Part shown: positions 17,509 through 25,746 of the stretch, piece by piece
Layout of the letters: each line of letters starts with the position of its first letter
Numbering within the stretch: the stretch's first letter is position 1
Source of the DNA: Flavobacterium algicola
Lineage (GTDB): Bacteria; Bacteroidota; Bacteroidia; Flavobacteriales; Flavobacteriaceae
DNA length: 64,000 nucleotides
Direction: 5' to 3'
NCBI RefSeq assembly: GCF_022399565.1
Contig: NZ_JAJTUT010000001.1
Span: 744,001-808,000 of the forward strand
Translations under genes and position numbers: made by a program
The notes under the pieces: model-generated
Database searches by the model: none
The model's input: only the letters and a program-made list of their open reading frames with translations
Told to the model about the DNA's origin: nothing

Positions 17509-18831
17509 CTAATAAGATATATAATAGAGTTTCAACTTCAATTTATTTACAGTAGTTTTTTGATCTGCCAAAACTAAACGGTTTACTCCTTTATTTATAG
17601 TTGGAGCAACCAATAATAGTGATAATTTATCATTATTTTCTTTAATCAGTTCACTTTGTAAAAATGTACCAAGTGACAAATCATATCCTATTGTTTCATT
17701 AAATTCATCCTTTTGCGTATTTAAAATAGCATATAAAGTCGACCCTGATGAAGATGTTAGCGCATATTTAATTCTATTTAAATTATCACAAACAAAGACT
17801 TGCAAAGAATCTGGCAGTGGATATGTATCAGAATAAGTTCCATTGGCTGGTTTAATATTGAGTTGTGCACTAAGAATAACCCCATTTGTATACAACCTCT
17901 TCAACTGTTTTATATTTGGCACATCAATTCGACATGCTACACCTGTACCCGACTGTACATAACCTTTGTTACCCGTGCTGGTACTTGCCAATTTTAATTC
18001 TGAATTAGTGGGCAGATCTTTTAAAATGGTTCCGCTTTTATCCAGGGTATAATTATTGAATTGTTTTGAAGTATCATTTATTCCAAAGGTAAGCGTTAGT
18101 GAACTTTCACTTTCGGTAGATGCTTTAGAATAGTACAAACGCATTTCACTCGACATACTGAAACCCATTACTGAAGAAGAACTTCCGGTTATTGGCTTTA
18201 TCACAAACCCTTTAAAATATTCTATAAATTCGTCCGAATTTGTAATCTCTTTGCCTTTGAATTTCTGAAAAAGTGCATTTCCAAAATCATTGCTCAAGAC
18301 AACATTTACAGAATCTTGACTATACGGTTTTGGTTTATAGGAAACCGTTCCTAAACTTTGACTGTCATAAAGCAAACTTGAATCATTGTGAAAAGTGTCA
18401 TCCTCTAGAGATGTCTTCACATTTTGTTGGAGACGATGAATACTAAACGAGTGAACTTGGGTTGTATCCCCATAATAGTATTTATCCAACTTCATTACCA
18501 TTCGAATAGAATCAAATACATAAGCTGAGGCTTCTGTATCTGAAGAACTAGCAATTGTATAGCTATCACCTGTAAGTTGAAAATAGCTACTCGCCTCTAC
18601 TTTACCAAAGATTGGATCTGTATAGCTACCAACAGTTATACGAAGTTGACTCGACGTTACCAATGAATCTAACTGAACAGTGGAAACATCGACTGCTAGC
18701 GTATCTACCAAAATTACATTGTTATTAATCTCCAGATAATCTGAACCGACAACAAAATTACCCGTATCAATATCTGAATCACAAGAATATATAAAAATAC
18801 TCAAAATCAATATTAAAAACTGCTTGTGCAT
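17509..18831 (-). CDS. DUF4270 lipoprotein
   Basis: A 440-residue predicted lipoprotein with a short signal peptide and lipobox IYSC (Cys17). The mature part is beta-rich and contains the DUF4270 landmarks: an N-terminal VDTLAVDVSTVQLDSLVTS segment, VGSYTDPIFGKVEASSYFQL, the central LYYSKA strand and a C-terminal NRLVLADQ segment. DUF4270 proteins are widespread in Bacteroidota and of unknown function, probably surface- or periplasm-facing. It is the first gene of a two-gene unit with the barrel protein at 16273. A TATATTTG element lies 14 bases upstream of the start. Confidence 0.85.
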   Translation of the reverse strand: MHKQFLILILSIFIYSCDSDIDTGNFVVGSDYLEINNNVILVDTLAVDVSTVQLDSLVTSSQLRITVGSYTDPIFGKVEASSYFQLTGDSYTIASSSDTEASAYVFDSIRMVMKLDKYYYGDTTQVHSFSIHRLQQNVKTSLEDDTFHNDSSLLYDSQSLGTVSYKPKPYSQDSVNVVLSNDFGNALFQKFKGKEITNSDEFIEYFKGFVIKPITGSSSSVMGFSMSSEMRLYYSKASTESESSLTLTFGINDTSKQFNNYTLDKSGTILKDLPTNSELKLASTSTGNKGYVQSGTGVACRIDVPNIKQLKRLYTNGVILSAQLNIKPANGTYSDTYPLPDSLQVFVCDNLNRIKYALTSSSGSTLYAILNTQKDEFNETIGYDLSLGTFLQSELIKENNDKLSLLLVAPTINKGVNRLVLADQKTTVNKLKLKLYYISY

Positions 18832-18844
18832 ATATGTTTTTGAA

Positions 18845-18852
18845 CAAATATA
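18845..18852 (-). promoter_or_regulatory. Probable -7 element of the DUF4270 gene
   Basis: On the minus strand this is TATATTTG, a full match to TAnnTTTG, 14 bases before the DUF4270 ATG. I see no TTG at the expected -33 position. Confidence 0.4.
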
Positions 18853-19035
18853 AGTTAGACGCAGCTACGACACCTAATAAGTTATACTAATTTCCAGATT
18901 ATGACTATAAACAAGCTTTTTTAATCTACAGTTTAACATCAGACTCAGAAATTTCATTTAACGTAAAAAAGAGGGCACTTATCTATAGAAAGAAGGATTC
19001 TATATATCTTCTTTTTTTAAAAATAATTATAAGAC

Positions 19036-19043
19036 TATTTTTG
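19036..19043 (+). promoter_or_regulatory. Probable -7 element of the barrel-Kelch-LytSR series
   Basis: TATTTTTG matches TAnnTTTG and lies 18 bases before the ATG at 19061. No good TTG is seen upstream. The rest of the 229-bp divergent gap (18832-19060) is AT-rich, with nothing else I can support. Confidence 0.4.
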
Positions 19044-19060
19044 GACCAATATCAAAATTC

Positions 19061-19909
19061 ATGGCAAAAAAGACATTTATAAACTTACTATTTATGCTTG
19101 CAACATCTTATATATCTTCTCAAAACAGCTATATTGTAGATGCAAATGTAAATACACAGTCAACATCTGACTTTAACAATAATGAAAGCAGCATAAAAAT
19201 CGCCATTAATAGTAATATTAATAAAAAAACTGCCATCACAAACAACCTTGCATACGAATATGATACATTTGTATACAAACAAGCAGAAGTGAACCATTTT
19301 AGCGAAATGAATAGCTTGAATAGAATTGCGTATAATTTTGAAGTTGAACACGCTATAAATGCAAAAACCAAATTCATTTTAAATGCTAATCCTGTGGCGG
19401 GTTTCCAATCTAATTTAAACATTTCAGATGTTATTATTTTAGGAGGAATTGCAGTAAATCATACATTCAATGTTAAAAATAATTTGACAATAGGATTGCA
19501 ACGAAATACTTATTTTGGATCGACGGAAATTACACCTACGGTATCATTTCATCATCAAGTAAATTCAAGTTTATCATATGACCTTGGTTTTCCCGCAACA
19601 AAATTAAATTATTCAAACAATACAAGAAACCTATTTAGGTTTACATCATTTATAACGGGAAGCAGTTATTCATTTGACAAAGCGACTTATATCAACGATT
19701 TAAACTCCGATTCAAGAATTGAATTTTCAACCTTGAGCTCGGCAATTGAATTTGAACGAAATGTAGATTCAAATTGGTATTTAAAATTACAAGCAGGATA
19801 TGATGTCAATACAAAATTTGAAGCATTAGATAAAAACAAGAATACATTAAGCGAATTTAATAATAGCCAAGGATATAAATTATCATTAGGCATAAAATAC
19901 AAACTCTAA
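19061..19909 (+). CDS. Outer-membrane beta-barrel protein (DUF6268-like)
   Basis: A 282-residue secreted protein: signal peptide MAKKTFINLLFMLATSYISS, then alternating beta strands with many Asn, Thr and aromatic residues and a typical barrel ending GYKLSLGIKYKL. Features such as NLTIGLQRNTYFGSTEITP and the length fit the DUF6268 group of flavobacterial outer-membrane barrels, but I assign this only moderately. It is the first of five genes on the plus strand (barrel, Kelch lipoprotein, DUF4907 lipoprotein, histidine kinase, response regulator) with gaps of 0 to 36 bases or short overlaps. Confidence 0.65.
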   Translation: MAKKTFINLLFMLATSYISSQNSYIVDANVNTQSTSDFNNNESSIKIAINSNINKKTAITNNLAYEYDTFVYKQAEVNHFSEMNSLNRIAYNFEVEHAINAKTKFILNANPVAGFQSNLNISDVIILGGIAVNHTFNVKNNLTIGLQRNTYFGSTEITPTVSFHHQVNSSLSYDLGFPATKLNYSNNTRNLFRFTSFITGSSYSFDKATYINDLNSDSRIEFSTLSSAIEFERNVDSNWYLKLQAGYDVNTKFEALDKNKNTLSEFNNSQGYKLSLGIKYKL

Positions 19910-19917
19910 TACAAATA

Positions 19918-20916
19918 ATGATTATGAATATTTTTAGAAAAAGTTTTCTTTTAACAGCGCTTCTTATGAGCCTTACTTTTATAAGCTGTAGTTCTGATGA
20001 TGATGATGATTTACTAGGTAACTGGACAAAAATGTCATCTTTTGATGGACCTGCACGTTCAAATGCTACAAGTTTTGTTATTGGTGATTTTGCTTATGTG
20101 ACTACTGGTTATACTGGTGATGAATACTTAAATGACCTTTGGGCATACAACTCTACAGGAGACTACTGGGAGCAAAAAGCAAATTTCACAGGAATTGCGA
20201 GAAGTGCGGCATCTGCTTTTGAAATGGATAGTAAAGGATATGTTGGACTAGGATACGATGGTACAAATAAATTAAAAGATTTTTATCAATACGATCCGAT
20301 TGCAAACAGTTGGACTCAAAAAACTGACTTTGGTGGATCTGCTCGTTACTCAGCAGTAGGTTTTCAAGTAGGTGGAAAAGCTTATTTTGGAACAGGATAT
20401 GATGGGAATTATTTAAAAGATTTCTACCAATACAACTCTGCTAATGACAGCTGGACGCTAGTAAGTGGATTTGGTGGAAACAAAAGAAGAAATGCTACTG
20501 TTTTTGTGATTGACGATAAAGCATACTTAGGAACTGGTGTTAACAGTGGTGCTTATCAAACAGATTTCTGGGTATTTGACCCAAGTACAGAAGCGTGGAC
20601 TAAGAAAAGAGATTTAGATGATGATGAAGATGATCATGATACGTACTTAATCACTAGATCAAATGCTGTTGCATTTTCTATGAACGGATTGGGATATATC
20701 GCTTGTGGTGAATACTCAAAAACAATATGGGAATACAATCCAACGACAGACATTTGGAATGAAAAAACGGCATTAGAAGGATCTGCAAGAACTGACGCAA
20801 TCGGTTTTGCAATCAACCAAAGAGGCTTTGTTTTACTTGGTAAATCAGGAACCTCTTACTTTGATGACTCTTGGGAATTCAAACCTCTAGAAGAACAAGA
20901 TGATGATGATAATTAA
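19918..20916 (+). CDS. Kelch-repeat beta-propeller lipoprotein
   Basis: A 332-residue predicted lipoprotein with lipobox ISCS; the start may be ATG 19918 or ATG 19924. After an acidic SSDDDDD stretch come six Kelch-type blades of about 45-55 residues, each with an AR-x-x-A turn, a GYxGxGYDG-like strand and a W-containing strand (for example GYVGLGYDGTNKLKDFYQYD and SWTQKTDFGGSARYSA). Blades 4 and 5 are joined by an acidic loop DDDEDDHD, and the C-terminus is acidic (EEQDDDDN), which may bind cations. The propeller is probably exposed on the outer membrane or in the periplasm and may be a binding partner for the preceding barrel. It overlaps the DUF4907 gene by 17 bases, and an intrinsic terminator lies 9 bases after its stop. 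Confidence 0.85.
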   Translation: MIMNIFRKSFLLTALLMSLTFISCSSDDDDDLLGNWTKMSSFDGPARSNATSFVIGDFAYVTTGYTGDEYLNDLWAYNSTGDYWEQKANFTGIARSAASAFEMDSKGYVGLGYDGTNKLKDFYQYDPIANSWTQKTDFGGSARYSAVGFQVGGKAYFGTGYDGNYLKDFYQYNSANDSWTLVSGFGGNKRRNATVFVIDDKAYLGTGVNSGAYQTDFWVFDPSTEAWTKKRDLDDDEDDHDTYLITRSNAVAFSMNGLGYIACGEYSKTIWEYNPTTDIWNEKTALEGSARTDAIGFAINQRGFVLLGKSGTSYFDDSWEFKPLEEQDDDDN

Positions 20917-21262
20917 TTCAACTAAAAAATGCTTCTGGAACAAAAACCAGAAGCATTTTTATTTAAAATTTTCAAAAGCTCTTGTGCTTTTAGTTCTTTT
21001 TGCAAGTGTACTTGCTTGTAAAGAAAATAAAAAATTGACTGTAATGACTATGGAGACAGCAACGGGCTGGGGCTATACTATACGTCAAAATGATAAGATT
21101 ATTATAAAACAGACAATAATACCAACTGTGGAAAGTAATCCCAGTTTTCAATCGGAAGAAGACGCAATGAAAGTCGGACAACTAGTTTTAGAAAAATTGA
21201 AAAACGACAAATCTCCCACAGTAACAAAAAATGACTTAAATTTATTGTCGATAAAAATATAA
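20900..21262 (+). CDS. DUF4907 lipoprotein
   Basis: A 120-residue predicted lipoprotein: basic N-terminus, hydrophobic ALVLLVLFASVLAC with lipobox Cys40, then METATGWGYTIRQNDKIIIKQTIIP and SFQSEEDAMKVGQLVLEKL, the features of DUF4907. The function is unknown. The only ATG codons before the signal sequence are three in a row at 20900, 20903 and 20906, inside the end of the Kelch gene. The coding frame therefore runs straight through a terminator hairpin at 20925-20960, which encodes part of the unusually long basic N-region. A GTG just before the hydrophobic segment would leave almost no n-region. The stop abuts the kinase start at 21263. Confidence 0.75.
   Translation: MMMIINSTKKCFWNKNQKHFYLKFSKALVLLVLFASVLACKENKKLTVMTMETATGWGYTIRQNDKIIIKQTIIPTVESNPSFQSEEDAMKVGQLVLEKLKNDKSPTVTKNDLNLLSIKI
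20925..20960 (+). terminator. Intrinsic terminator hairpin inside the 5' end of the DUF4907 frame
   Basis: Arms 20925-20938 (aaaaatgcttctgg) and 20947-20960 are perfectly complementary over 14 bases, with an 8-base A-rich loop and a terminal T5. It begins 9 bases after the Kelch gene stop. Because the next gene's only good start codons lie upstream of it, ribosomes translating DUF4907 would pass through the hairpin. Confidence 0.85.
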
Positions 21263-22336
21263 ATGAAGCTAGAACAAATAAAAAACACAATTTCAAACCA
21301 AATACTCATTCATAGTATTATTTGGTGTTTGTTTATTTTGGTGGCTCTTATTCCATTATTCGAAAACAAGTCAGCTATAAATTCTGACTTCTGTTTTCAA
21401 TGGGCATCGGGAATCGCGCTGTTCTACTTTAATTTTTACTATTTAGTTCCACAGCTTCTTTTACAAAAAAAACTTTGGGAATATCTGATGATCCTTTCTG
21501 CCATCATCACGGTATTTGTAGTGATTCGAATAACTTTATTACCACATGAAATGCGCGTTGAAGACATGCGCAATATCAATGGTCGTATTGTTGAGTTAAT
21601 CCCAAAAAGAAGGCCTCCTTTGTTAATGAAATTTTTACCGATTTTGTTCTACTTATTTATTACTGCCGGAAGTACGGTGATAAAAACGTTATCGGAATAT
21701 TACACCAATCAACAAAACAAATTGATTGAAGAAGCCAAGAGAACTGCTAGCGAATTGAATTACCTAAGGAAGCAGACGAATCCTCATTTTCTATTTAATG
21801 CTTTAAATAGCATATATTCTTTAGCATATCAAAAATCAGATAAAGTACCCGATGCAATTGTAACCTTATCAGAAATGATGCGTTATATGCTTTATGAAAC
21901 TGATAATCAAACCGTATTTCTAGAAAAAGAAATAAATTACATTAAGAATTATATTGAATTGCAAAAACTGCGACTCAATAACATAGAAAATATCTATATT
22001 AATGTCCACGGAAACACAAAAGACATTCATATAGAACCGCTTTTACTTATTGGCTTTGTTGAGAATGCATTTAAGTATGGAACCGATTACAAAGGTGTAG
22101 CTTACGTAAAGATAGTAATCAATATCGAAGACAATATTCTCGATTTTTGTATCGAAAACAAAGTACAAGATTTTCACAAAGATCCAGAAAATTCCGGAAT
22201 TGGAATGAGTAATATTGAGAGTAGACTAAATTTGCTTTATCCCAAGACACATCAATTAACAACACTAGAAAAGGATGACAACTTTAGAGTTCAGTTAAAA
22301 TTAACTTTAGACCAACTAAAGAAAAAGAATACCTAA
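21263..22336 (+). CDS. LytS/YehU-type sensor histidine kinase
   Basis: A 357-residue inner-membrane kinase. Four membrane helices lie at about 16-33, 46-66, 73-93 and 122-140, followed by a short linker helix. The His_kinase domain (PF06580 type) has the phospho-acceptor segment QTNPHFLFNALNSI with His175, the N-box PLLLIGFVENAFKYG around Asn268, and the G-box SGIGMSNIESRLNLLYP. No extracellular sensor domain is present, so sensing is through the membrane or through partner proteins. The three preceding envelope genes are candidate partners. The response regulator gene follows after 36 bases. Confidence 0.92.
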   Translation: MKLEQIKNTISNQILIHSIIWCLFILVALIPLFENKSAINSDFCFQWASGIALFYFNFYYLVPQLLLQKKLWEYLMILSAIITVFVVIRITLLPHEMRVEDMRNINGRIVELIPKRRPPLLMKFLPILFYLFITAGSTVIKTLSEYYTNQQNKLIEEAKRTASELNYLRKQTNPHFLFNALNSIYSLAYQKSDKVPDAIVTLSEMMRYMLYETDNQTVFLEKEINYIKNYIELQKLRLNNIENIYINVHGNTKDIHIEPLLLIGFVENAFKYGTDYKGVAYVKIVINIEDNILDFCIENKVQDFHKDPENSGIGMSNIESRLNLLYPKTHQLTTLEKDDNFRVQLKLTLDQLKKKNT

Positions 22337-22372
22337 CCACTACCTTTGTCACATACCTAAAAAAAATCGAAT

Positions 22373-23080
22373 ATGAAATGTGTAATAATTGATGACGAGC
22401 CATTAGCAGTTGACCTAATAAAAGAATTTGTAAGCCGGGTAGATACGCTAGAACTTATACATACTTTTAACAATGCTATAGATGCTATATCTGTTATTAA
22501 TACAACACATGTAGATTTAATTTTTCTAGATATTGAAATGCCTCATTTTTCTGGAATCGATTTTCTAAATGCTATAGACAAAAAACCGCTTATTATTTTT
22601 ACTACTGCTTATGAAAATTATGCTGTAGAAGGATTTAATTTAGGCGCAGTCGATTATTTGGTTAAACCGATCCCTTTTAACCGTTTTTTAAAATCTGTTG
22701 CAAGGGCACAGCAATTTCACAGTCCTACCGCCTCTACCACCCCAATTATTTCCGCTCCAGAAATGGAACAGGATTTCATGTTTGTAAAGGCTGATTATGA
22801 AAATATTAAATTGAACTACTGTGATATTTTATATATCGAAGGTTTGAAAGATTATGTAAAAATTTATACTACAGATAGTAAATACATACTTACTCTCATT
22901 AGCTTGATAAAATTAGAGCAGAATTTGGCATCAAAAGGTTTCGCAAGAATTCACCGCTCTTATATAATAAATATTAAGCATGTTAAATCAATTCAGAAAA
23001 ACAAGGTGATAATCGATGATAAAAGAATTCCGATTAGCGAAAGTTACAAAACAGCATTTTTTGAAAAGATAAATTTATAA
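22373..23080 (+). CDS. LytTR-family response regulator
   Basis: A 235-residue two-domain regulator. The receiver domain (1 to about 120) opens MKCVIIDDEPLAVDLI and has the acidic pair Asp7/Asp8, phospho-acceptor Asp53 in LIFLDIEMPHFSG, the switch residue in FTTAY and Lys in DYLVKPI. The C-terminal LytTR DNA-binding domain (about 135-235) shows DILYIEGLKDYVKIYT, FARIHRSYIINIKHVKSI and RIPISESY. It is the obvious partner of the kinase just upstream. The target genes are not given by the sequence; autoregulation of the barrel-Kelch-DUF4907 genes is possible. Confidence 0.95.
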   Translation: MKCVIIDDEPLAVDLIKEFVSRVDTLELIHTFNNAIDAISVINTTHVDLIFLDIEMPHFSGIDFLNAIDKKPLIIFTTAYENYAVEGFNLGAVDYLVKPIPFNRFLKSVARAQQFHSPTASTTPIISAPEMEQDFMFVKADYENIKLNYCDILYIEGLKDYVKIYTTDSKYILTLISLIKLEQNLASKGFARIHRSYIINIKHVKSIQKNKVIIDDKRIPISESYKTAFFEKINL

Positions 23081-23096
23081 AGTTTTTCTAAAGACT

Positions 23097-23615
23097 TTAT
23101 TCTTCATCCTTATACCAGCTTGAGTATAAAACATAATTATTGGCAATACGCTCAATTTCTCCAGCAAAGTCAGATTGACTTAGATCCTTTACCTTCTTGG
23201 CAGGAATACCAGCCCATATTGTGCCTGAAGTAACTACAGTGTTTTGAGTTATAACTGCACCGGCGGCAATTATCGAATTACTTTCTACAACGCAATTATC
23301 CATCACTATCGCTCCCATACCAATAAGAACATTATCCTGTATTGTACACCCGTGCACCATCGCATTATGCCCGATAGAAACATTATTTCCTATAATCGTT
23401 GGATATTTTTGGTAAGTACAATGTACAATTGCTCCGTCTTGAATATTAACCTTATCCCCTATTTTAATAAAATTTACATCTCCTCGTATTACAGCATTAA
23501 ACCAAACACTACAAGATTTTCCAAATACGACATCTCCAACGATTGTAGCATTTTCAGCAACATAACAATCATCGGGAATTTGAGGCGTTTTGCCATTTAT
23601 TGTCTTAATCAACAT
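23097..23615 (-). CDS. Gamma-carbonic-anhydrase-family hexapeptide protein
   Basis: A 172-residue left-handed beta-helix protein with repeated hexapeptides (NATIVGDVVFGKSCSVWFNA, VIRGDVNFIKIGDKVNIQDG). The three zinc-binding histidines of gamma-class carbonic anhydrases are at the expected places: His65 (GAIVHCTYQ), His83 and His88 (SIGHNAMVHGC). It belongs to the YrdA/PaaY group. Hydration of CO2 is possible, but many members have no proven activity. It ends in WAGIPAKKVKDL and a short helix, as usual. It lies 12 bases after the PorP/SprF gene and converges with the response regulator. Confidence 0.9.
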   Translation of the reverse strand: MLIKTINGKTPQIPDDCYVAENATIVGDVVFGKSCSVWFNAVIRGDVNFIKIGDKVNIQDGAIVHCTYQKYPTIIGNNVSIGHNAMVHGCTIQDNVLIGMGAIVMDNCVVESNSIIAAGAVITQNTVVTSGTIWAGIPAKKVKDLSQSDFAGEIERIANNYVLYSSWYKDEE

Positions 23616-23627
23616 AGTAAAATAGTT

Positions 23628-24626
23628 TTAATTAATTGCAGGACAGTTACATTCATACTTCTCACGCTTACAAAATAAGTCAAGTCCTAAGGTAATTTGA
23701 TGATATCCACCATTGTCAAATTTAACTGCACCAGACAAATGAGAATAGGTATAAGCAAACATAAAATTTTTATAATTGACTCCTACAATCGGAGTGATAT
23801 ACTGCAAATGTTGCTCACTCACACCACTACCATTTGAATATTCAGCACCATCTATAGATCTGCGATAGGATAACCCTGCCCACAATTTACCAAAATCCAT
23901 ATTTTTATAGGCTTTCATATTGATATCTAAGGTAGTTTCTTTTGTAGCTTCAACATTTTGGTACAATATTGATGGTTCCCATAAAACAGTGTTTTTATTC
24001 CCAAAAACATAACCTACGCTTAAAAGGTATTTTCTCAAATTATCACTTTCGAATTCAGAATAAATTTCTCTTCTAGTTTCAAGTAAGTTTTTTACTGTTG
24101 CATGTGCATAAAAATCGAGGTAATTATAAGAAGCACCAATATCAAAAGTTGGGTAAGAATCTTTTTGAACGATAGTACCGTTTATCAAAGGATCAAAATT
24201 ACCCGATTGAAGAAATTTTGTTTCGTCAAGTTGACTCTGCACTAAACCAGCACTTATACCAAAAGACAACTGATTCAAGTCTATCGCATCTCGTGAGAAC
24301 ATCAAATGATAAGCATAAGTCAGTTTAACTCCTTTTTGCGAATGATATCCATTTTCATCATTAAAAACAATTATACCTGCACCCGCTTTCTCGCCAATTC
24401 GTCCATTAAAACTTAAAGTTTGTAAAGAAGGAGCATCACTCTGATCGAACCATTGTTTACGAGAAGTTAATCTTACTTTAGCACAATTTGAAGCTCCTGC
24501 CATCGAGGGATGAATCAAATAATAATTATCAGATAAATAATCCGAGTAGACCGAAATACCTTCTTGAGAATACGTATAAGACGTTATAAACAAGCATACT
24601 AACATCCATTTAACGTTAACTAACAT
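23628..24626 (-). CDS. PorP/SprF-family type IX secretion membrane protein
   Basis: A 332-residue outer-membrane protein with signal peptide (to TSYTYSQ) and the clear PorP/SprF pattern: SDYLSDNYYLIHPSMAGAS near the N-terminus, RKQWFDQSDAPSLQTLSFNGRIG, GAGIIVFNDENGYHSQKGV, and the barrel end YHQITLGLDLFCKREKYECNCP. PorP/SprF proteins anchor or help secrete particular type IX substrates; such genes often sit next to a large adhesin gene, but none is adjacent here. It is probably a housekeeping paralogue co-transcribed with the gamma-carbonic-anhydrase gene. A second ATG at residue 8 is possible. Confidence 0.92.
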   Translation of the reverse strand: MLVNVKWMLVCLFITSYTYSQEGISVYSDYLSDNYYLIHPSMAGASNCAKVRLTSRKQWFDQSDAPSLQTLSFNGRIGEKAGAGIIVFNDENGYHSQKGVKLTYAYHLMFSRDAIDLNQLSFGISAGLVQSQLDETKFLQSGNFDPLINGTIVQKDSYPTFDIGASYNYLDFYAHATVKNLLETRREIYSEFESDNLRKYLLSVGYVFGNKNTVLWEPSILYQNVEATKETTLDINMKAYKNMDFGKLWAGLSYRRSIDGAEYSNGSGVSEQHLQYITPIVGVNYKNFMFAYTYSHLSGAVKFDNGGYHQITLGLDLFCKREKYECNCPAIN

Positions 24627-24755
24627 AGACTCAATTTTAAAAGAATGATTATTTGAAATTAAATAAATAATAAACTAAAAGTCTACAAAAACTAAAATAA
24701 AGTTAATTTATCTATTAATATACCAAATATAGTTAATCATAGAAAATAACTTTAC

Positions 24756-24763
24756 TAAATTTG
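24756..24763 (+). promoter_or_regulatory. Probable -7 element of the NifU-like gene
   Basis: TAAATTTG matches TAnnTTTG and lies 18 bases before the ATG at 24782. The divergent PorP/SprF gene has its own candidate, TATATTTG on the minus strand at 24724-24731. Neither has a clear TTG partner. Confidence 0.4.
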
Positions 24764-24781
24764 TAGAAATTTAAAATAATC

Positions 24782-25675
24782 ATGACAAAAGTTCTCATAA
24801 AAGAAACACAAAATCCAACGATATTAAAATTTGAATTTGAAGACTTCATTACAAAAAATGAAAGTTTTGAATTTAAAAATATTGACGAAGCTAAAGCGTC
24901 TCCTCTTGCTCAACAACTATTCTATCTTCCGTTTGTAAAAACAGTGTATATATCGGGGAATTTTGTTGCCATAGAAAAGTTTAGCATCGTTGAGTGGCAA
25001 GATGTTCAAGACGATGTCGCTGAACAAATTGAACTGTTTGTAAGCAATGGTGGAACCATCATTACTATCGAAGAAAATCAAACTAAAAAGCAACCGGTAA
25101 CTGTTTATGGAGAAACTACTCCAAATCCAGCAGCACTTAAATTTGTAGTTAGCAAAATGTTGACTAAAAATGCTGTAGAGTTTAAAAATATCGATGAAAC
25201 TGCTGCATCACCTCTAGCGAAAGAATTATTCAAATTTGCTTTTGTGAAAGAAGTTTTTATTGATGAAAACTACATCTCGGTAACAAAATATGAATTGAAT
25301 AGTTGGGACGAAATCACTTTGGAATTAAGAACATTCATCAAACATTACATCGAAAATGGTGGCATCGTTTTGGACGAAAACTTTATTCCAAAAGAAGCTA
25401 AAGATGAGGCTGCAAAAGAGGCCAATTTTGATTCTCTAGACGAGACTTCACAAAAAATTATTAATATCCTAGAAGAGTACGTTAAGCCTGCCGTTGCTGC
25501 CGATGGTGGTAATATCGCATTTGATTCATTTGATGAAAACACAAGAACAGTAAAAGTTATATTGCAGGGTGCGTGTAACGGATGCCCTTCATCTACCTTT
25601 ACTTTGAAAAGCGGAATCGAAAACATGTTAAAAAGCATGTTGAATGATGAAAAAATCAATGTAGAAGCTGTATAA
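24782..25675 (+). CDS. NifU/Nfu-type Fe-S scaffold protein with duplicated N-terminal domain
   Basis: A 297-residue cytoplasmic protein. Residues about 3-95 and 105-195 are two copies of the Nfu N-terminal domain, shown by parallel segments NPTILKFEF / NPAALKFVV, FEFKNIDEAKASPLAQQLF / VEFKNIDETAASPLAKELF and FVKTVYISGNFVAIEKF / FVKEVFIDENYISVTKY. Residues about 220-295 are the NifU C-terminal scaffold domain with AVAADGGNIAFD and the cluster-binding GACNGCPSSTFTL (CxxC). It should carry and hand on 4Fe-4S clusters. A terminator follows. Confidence 0.93.
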   Translation: MTKVLIKETQNPTILKFEFEDFITKNESFEFKNIDEAKASPLAQQLFYLPFVKTVYISGNFVAIEKFSIVEWQDVQDDVAEQIELFVSNGGTIITIEENQTKKQPVTVYGETTPNPAALKFVVSKMLTKNAVEFKNIDETAASPLAKELFKFAFVKEVFIDENYISVTKYELNSWDEITLELRTFIKHYIENGGIVLDENFIPKEAKDEAAKEANFDSLDETSQKIINILEEYVKPAVAADGGNIAFDSFDENTRTVKVILQGACNGCPSSTFTLKSGIENMLKSMLNDEKINVEAV

Positions 25676-25706
25676 AACAGTACAAACTCCACTGAATAAA
25701 AATCTT

Positions 25707-25734
25707 AAACCTTCTTTGACAGAGAAGGTTTTTT
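25707..25734 (+). terminator. Intrinsic terminator after the NifU-like gene
   Basis: Arms 25707-25715 (aaaccttct) and 25723-25731 (agaaggttt) with a 7-base loop, followed by a run of T. Confidence 0.85.
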
Positions 25735-25746
25735 AATAACTACAAA

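Noticed and set aside
18980..19020. tatagaa / ttctata hairpin followed by T-run before the barrel gene
   Set aside because: Short weak stem; no upstream plus-strand gene to terminate.
23076..23101. ataaagt / actttat inverted repeat after the response regulator gene as terminator
   Set aside because: Only 7 bp of A/T-rich stem and no T-run after it; too weak to call.
23244..23678. 144-residue plus-strand frame across the gamma-carbonic-anhydrase gene
   Set aside because: Mirror of a well-supported gene; no recognisable domain.
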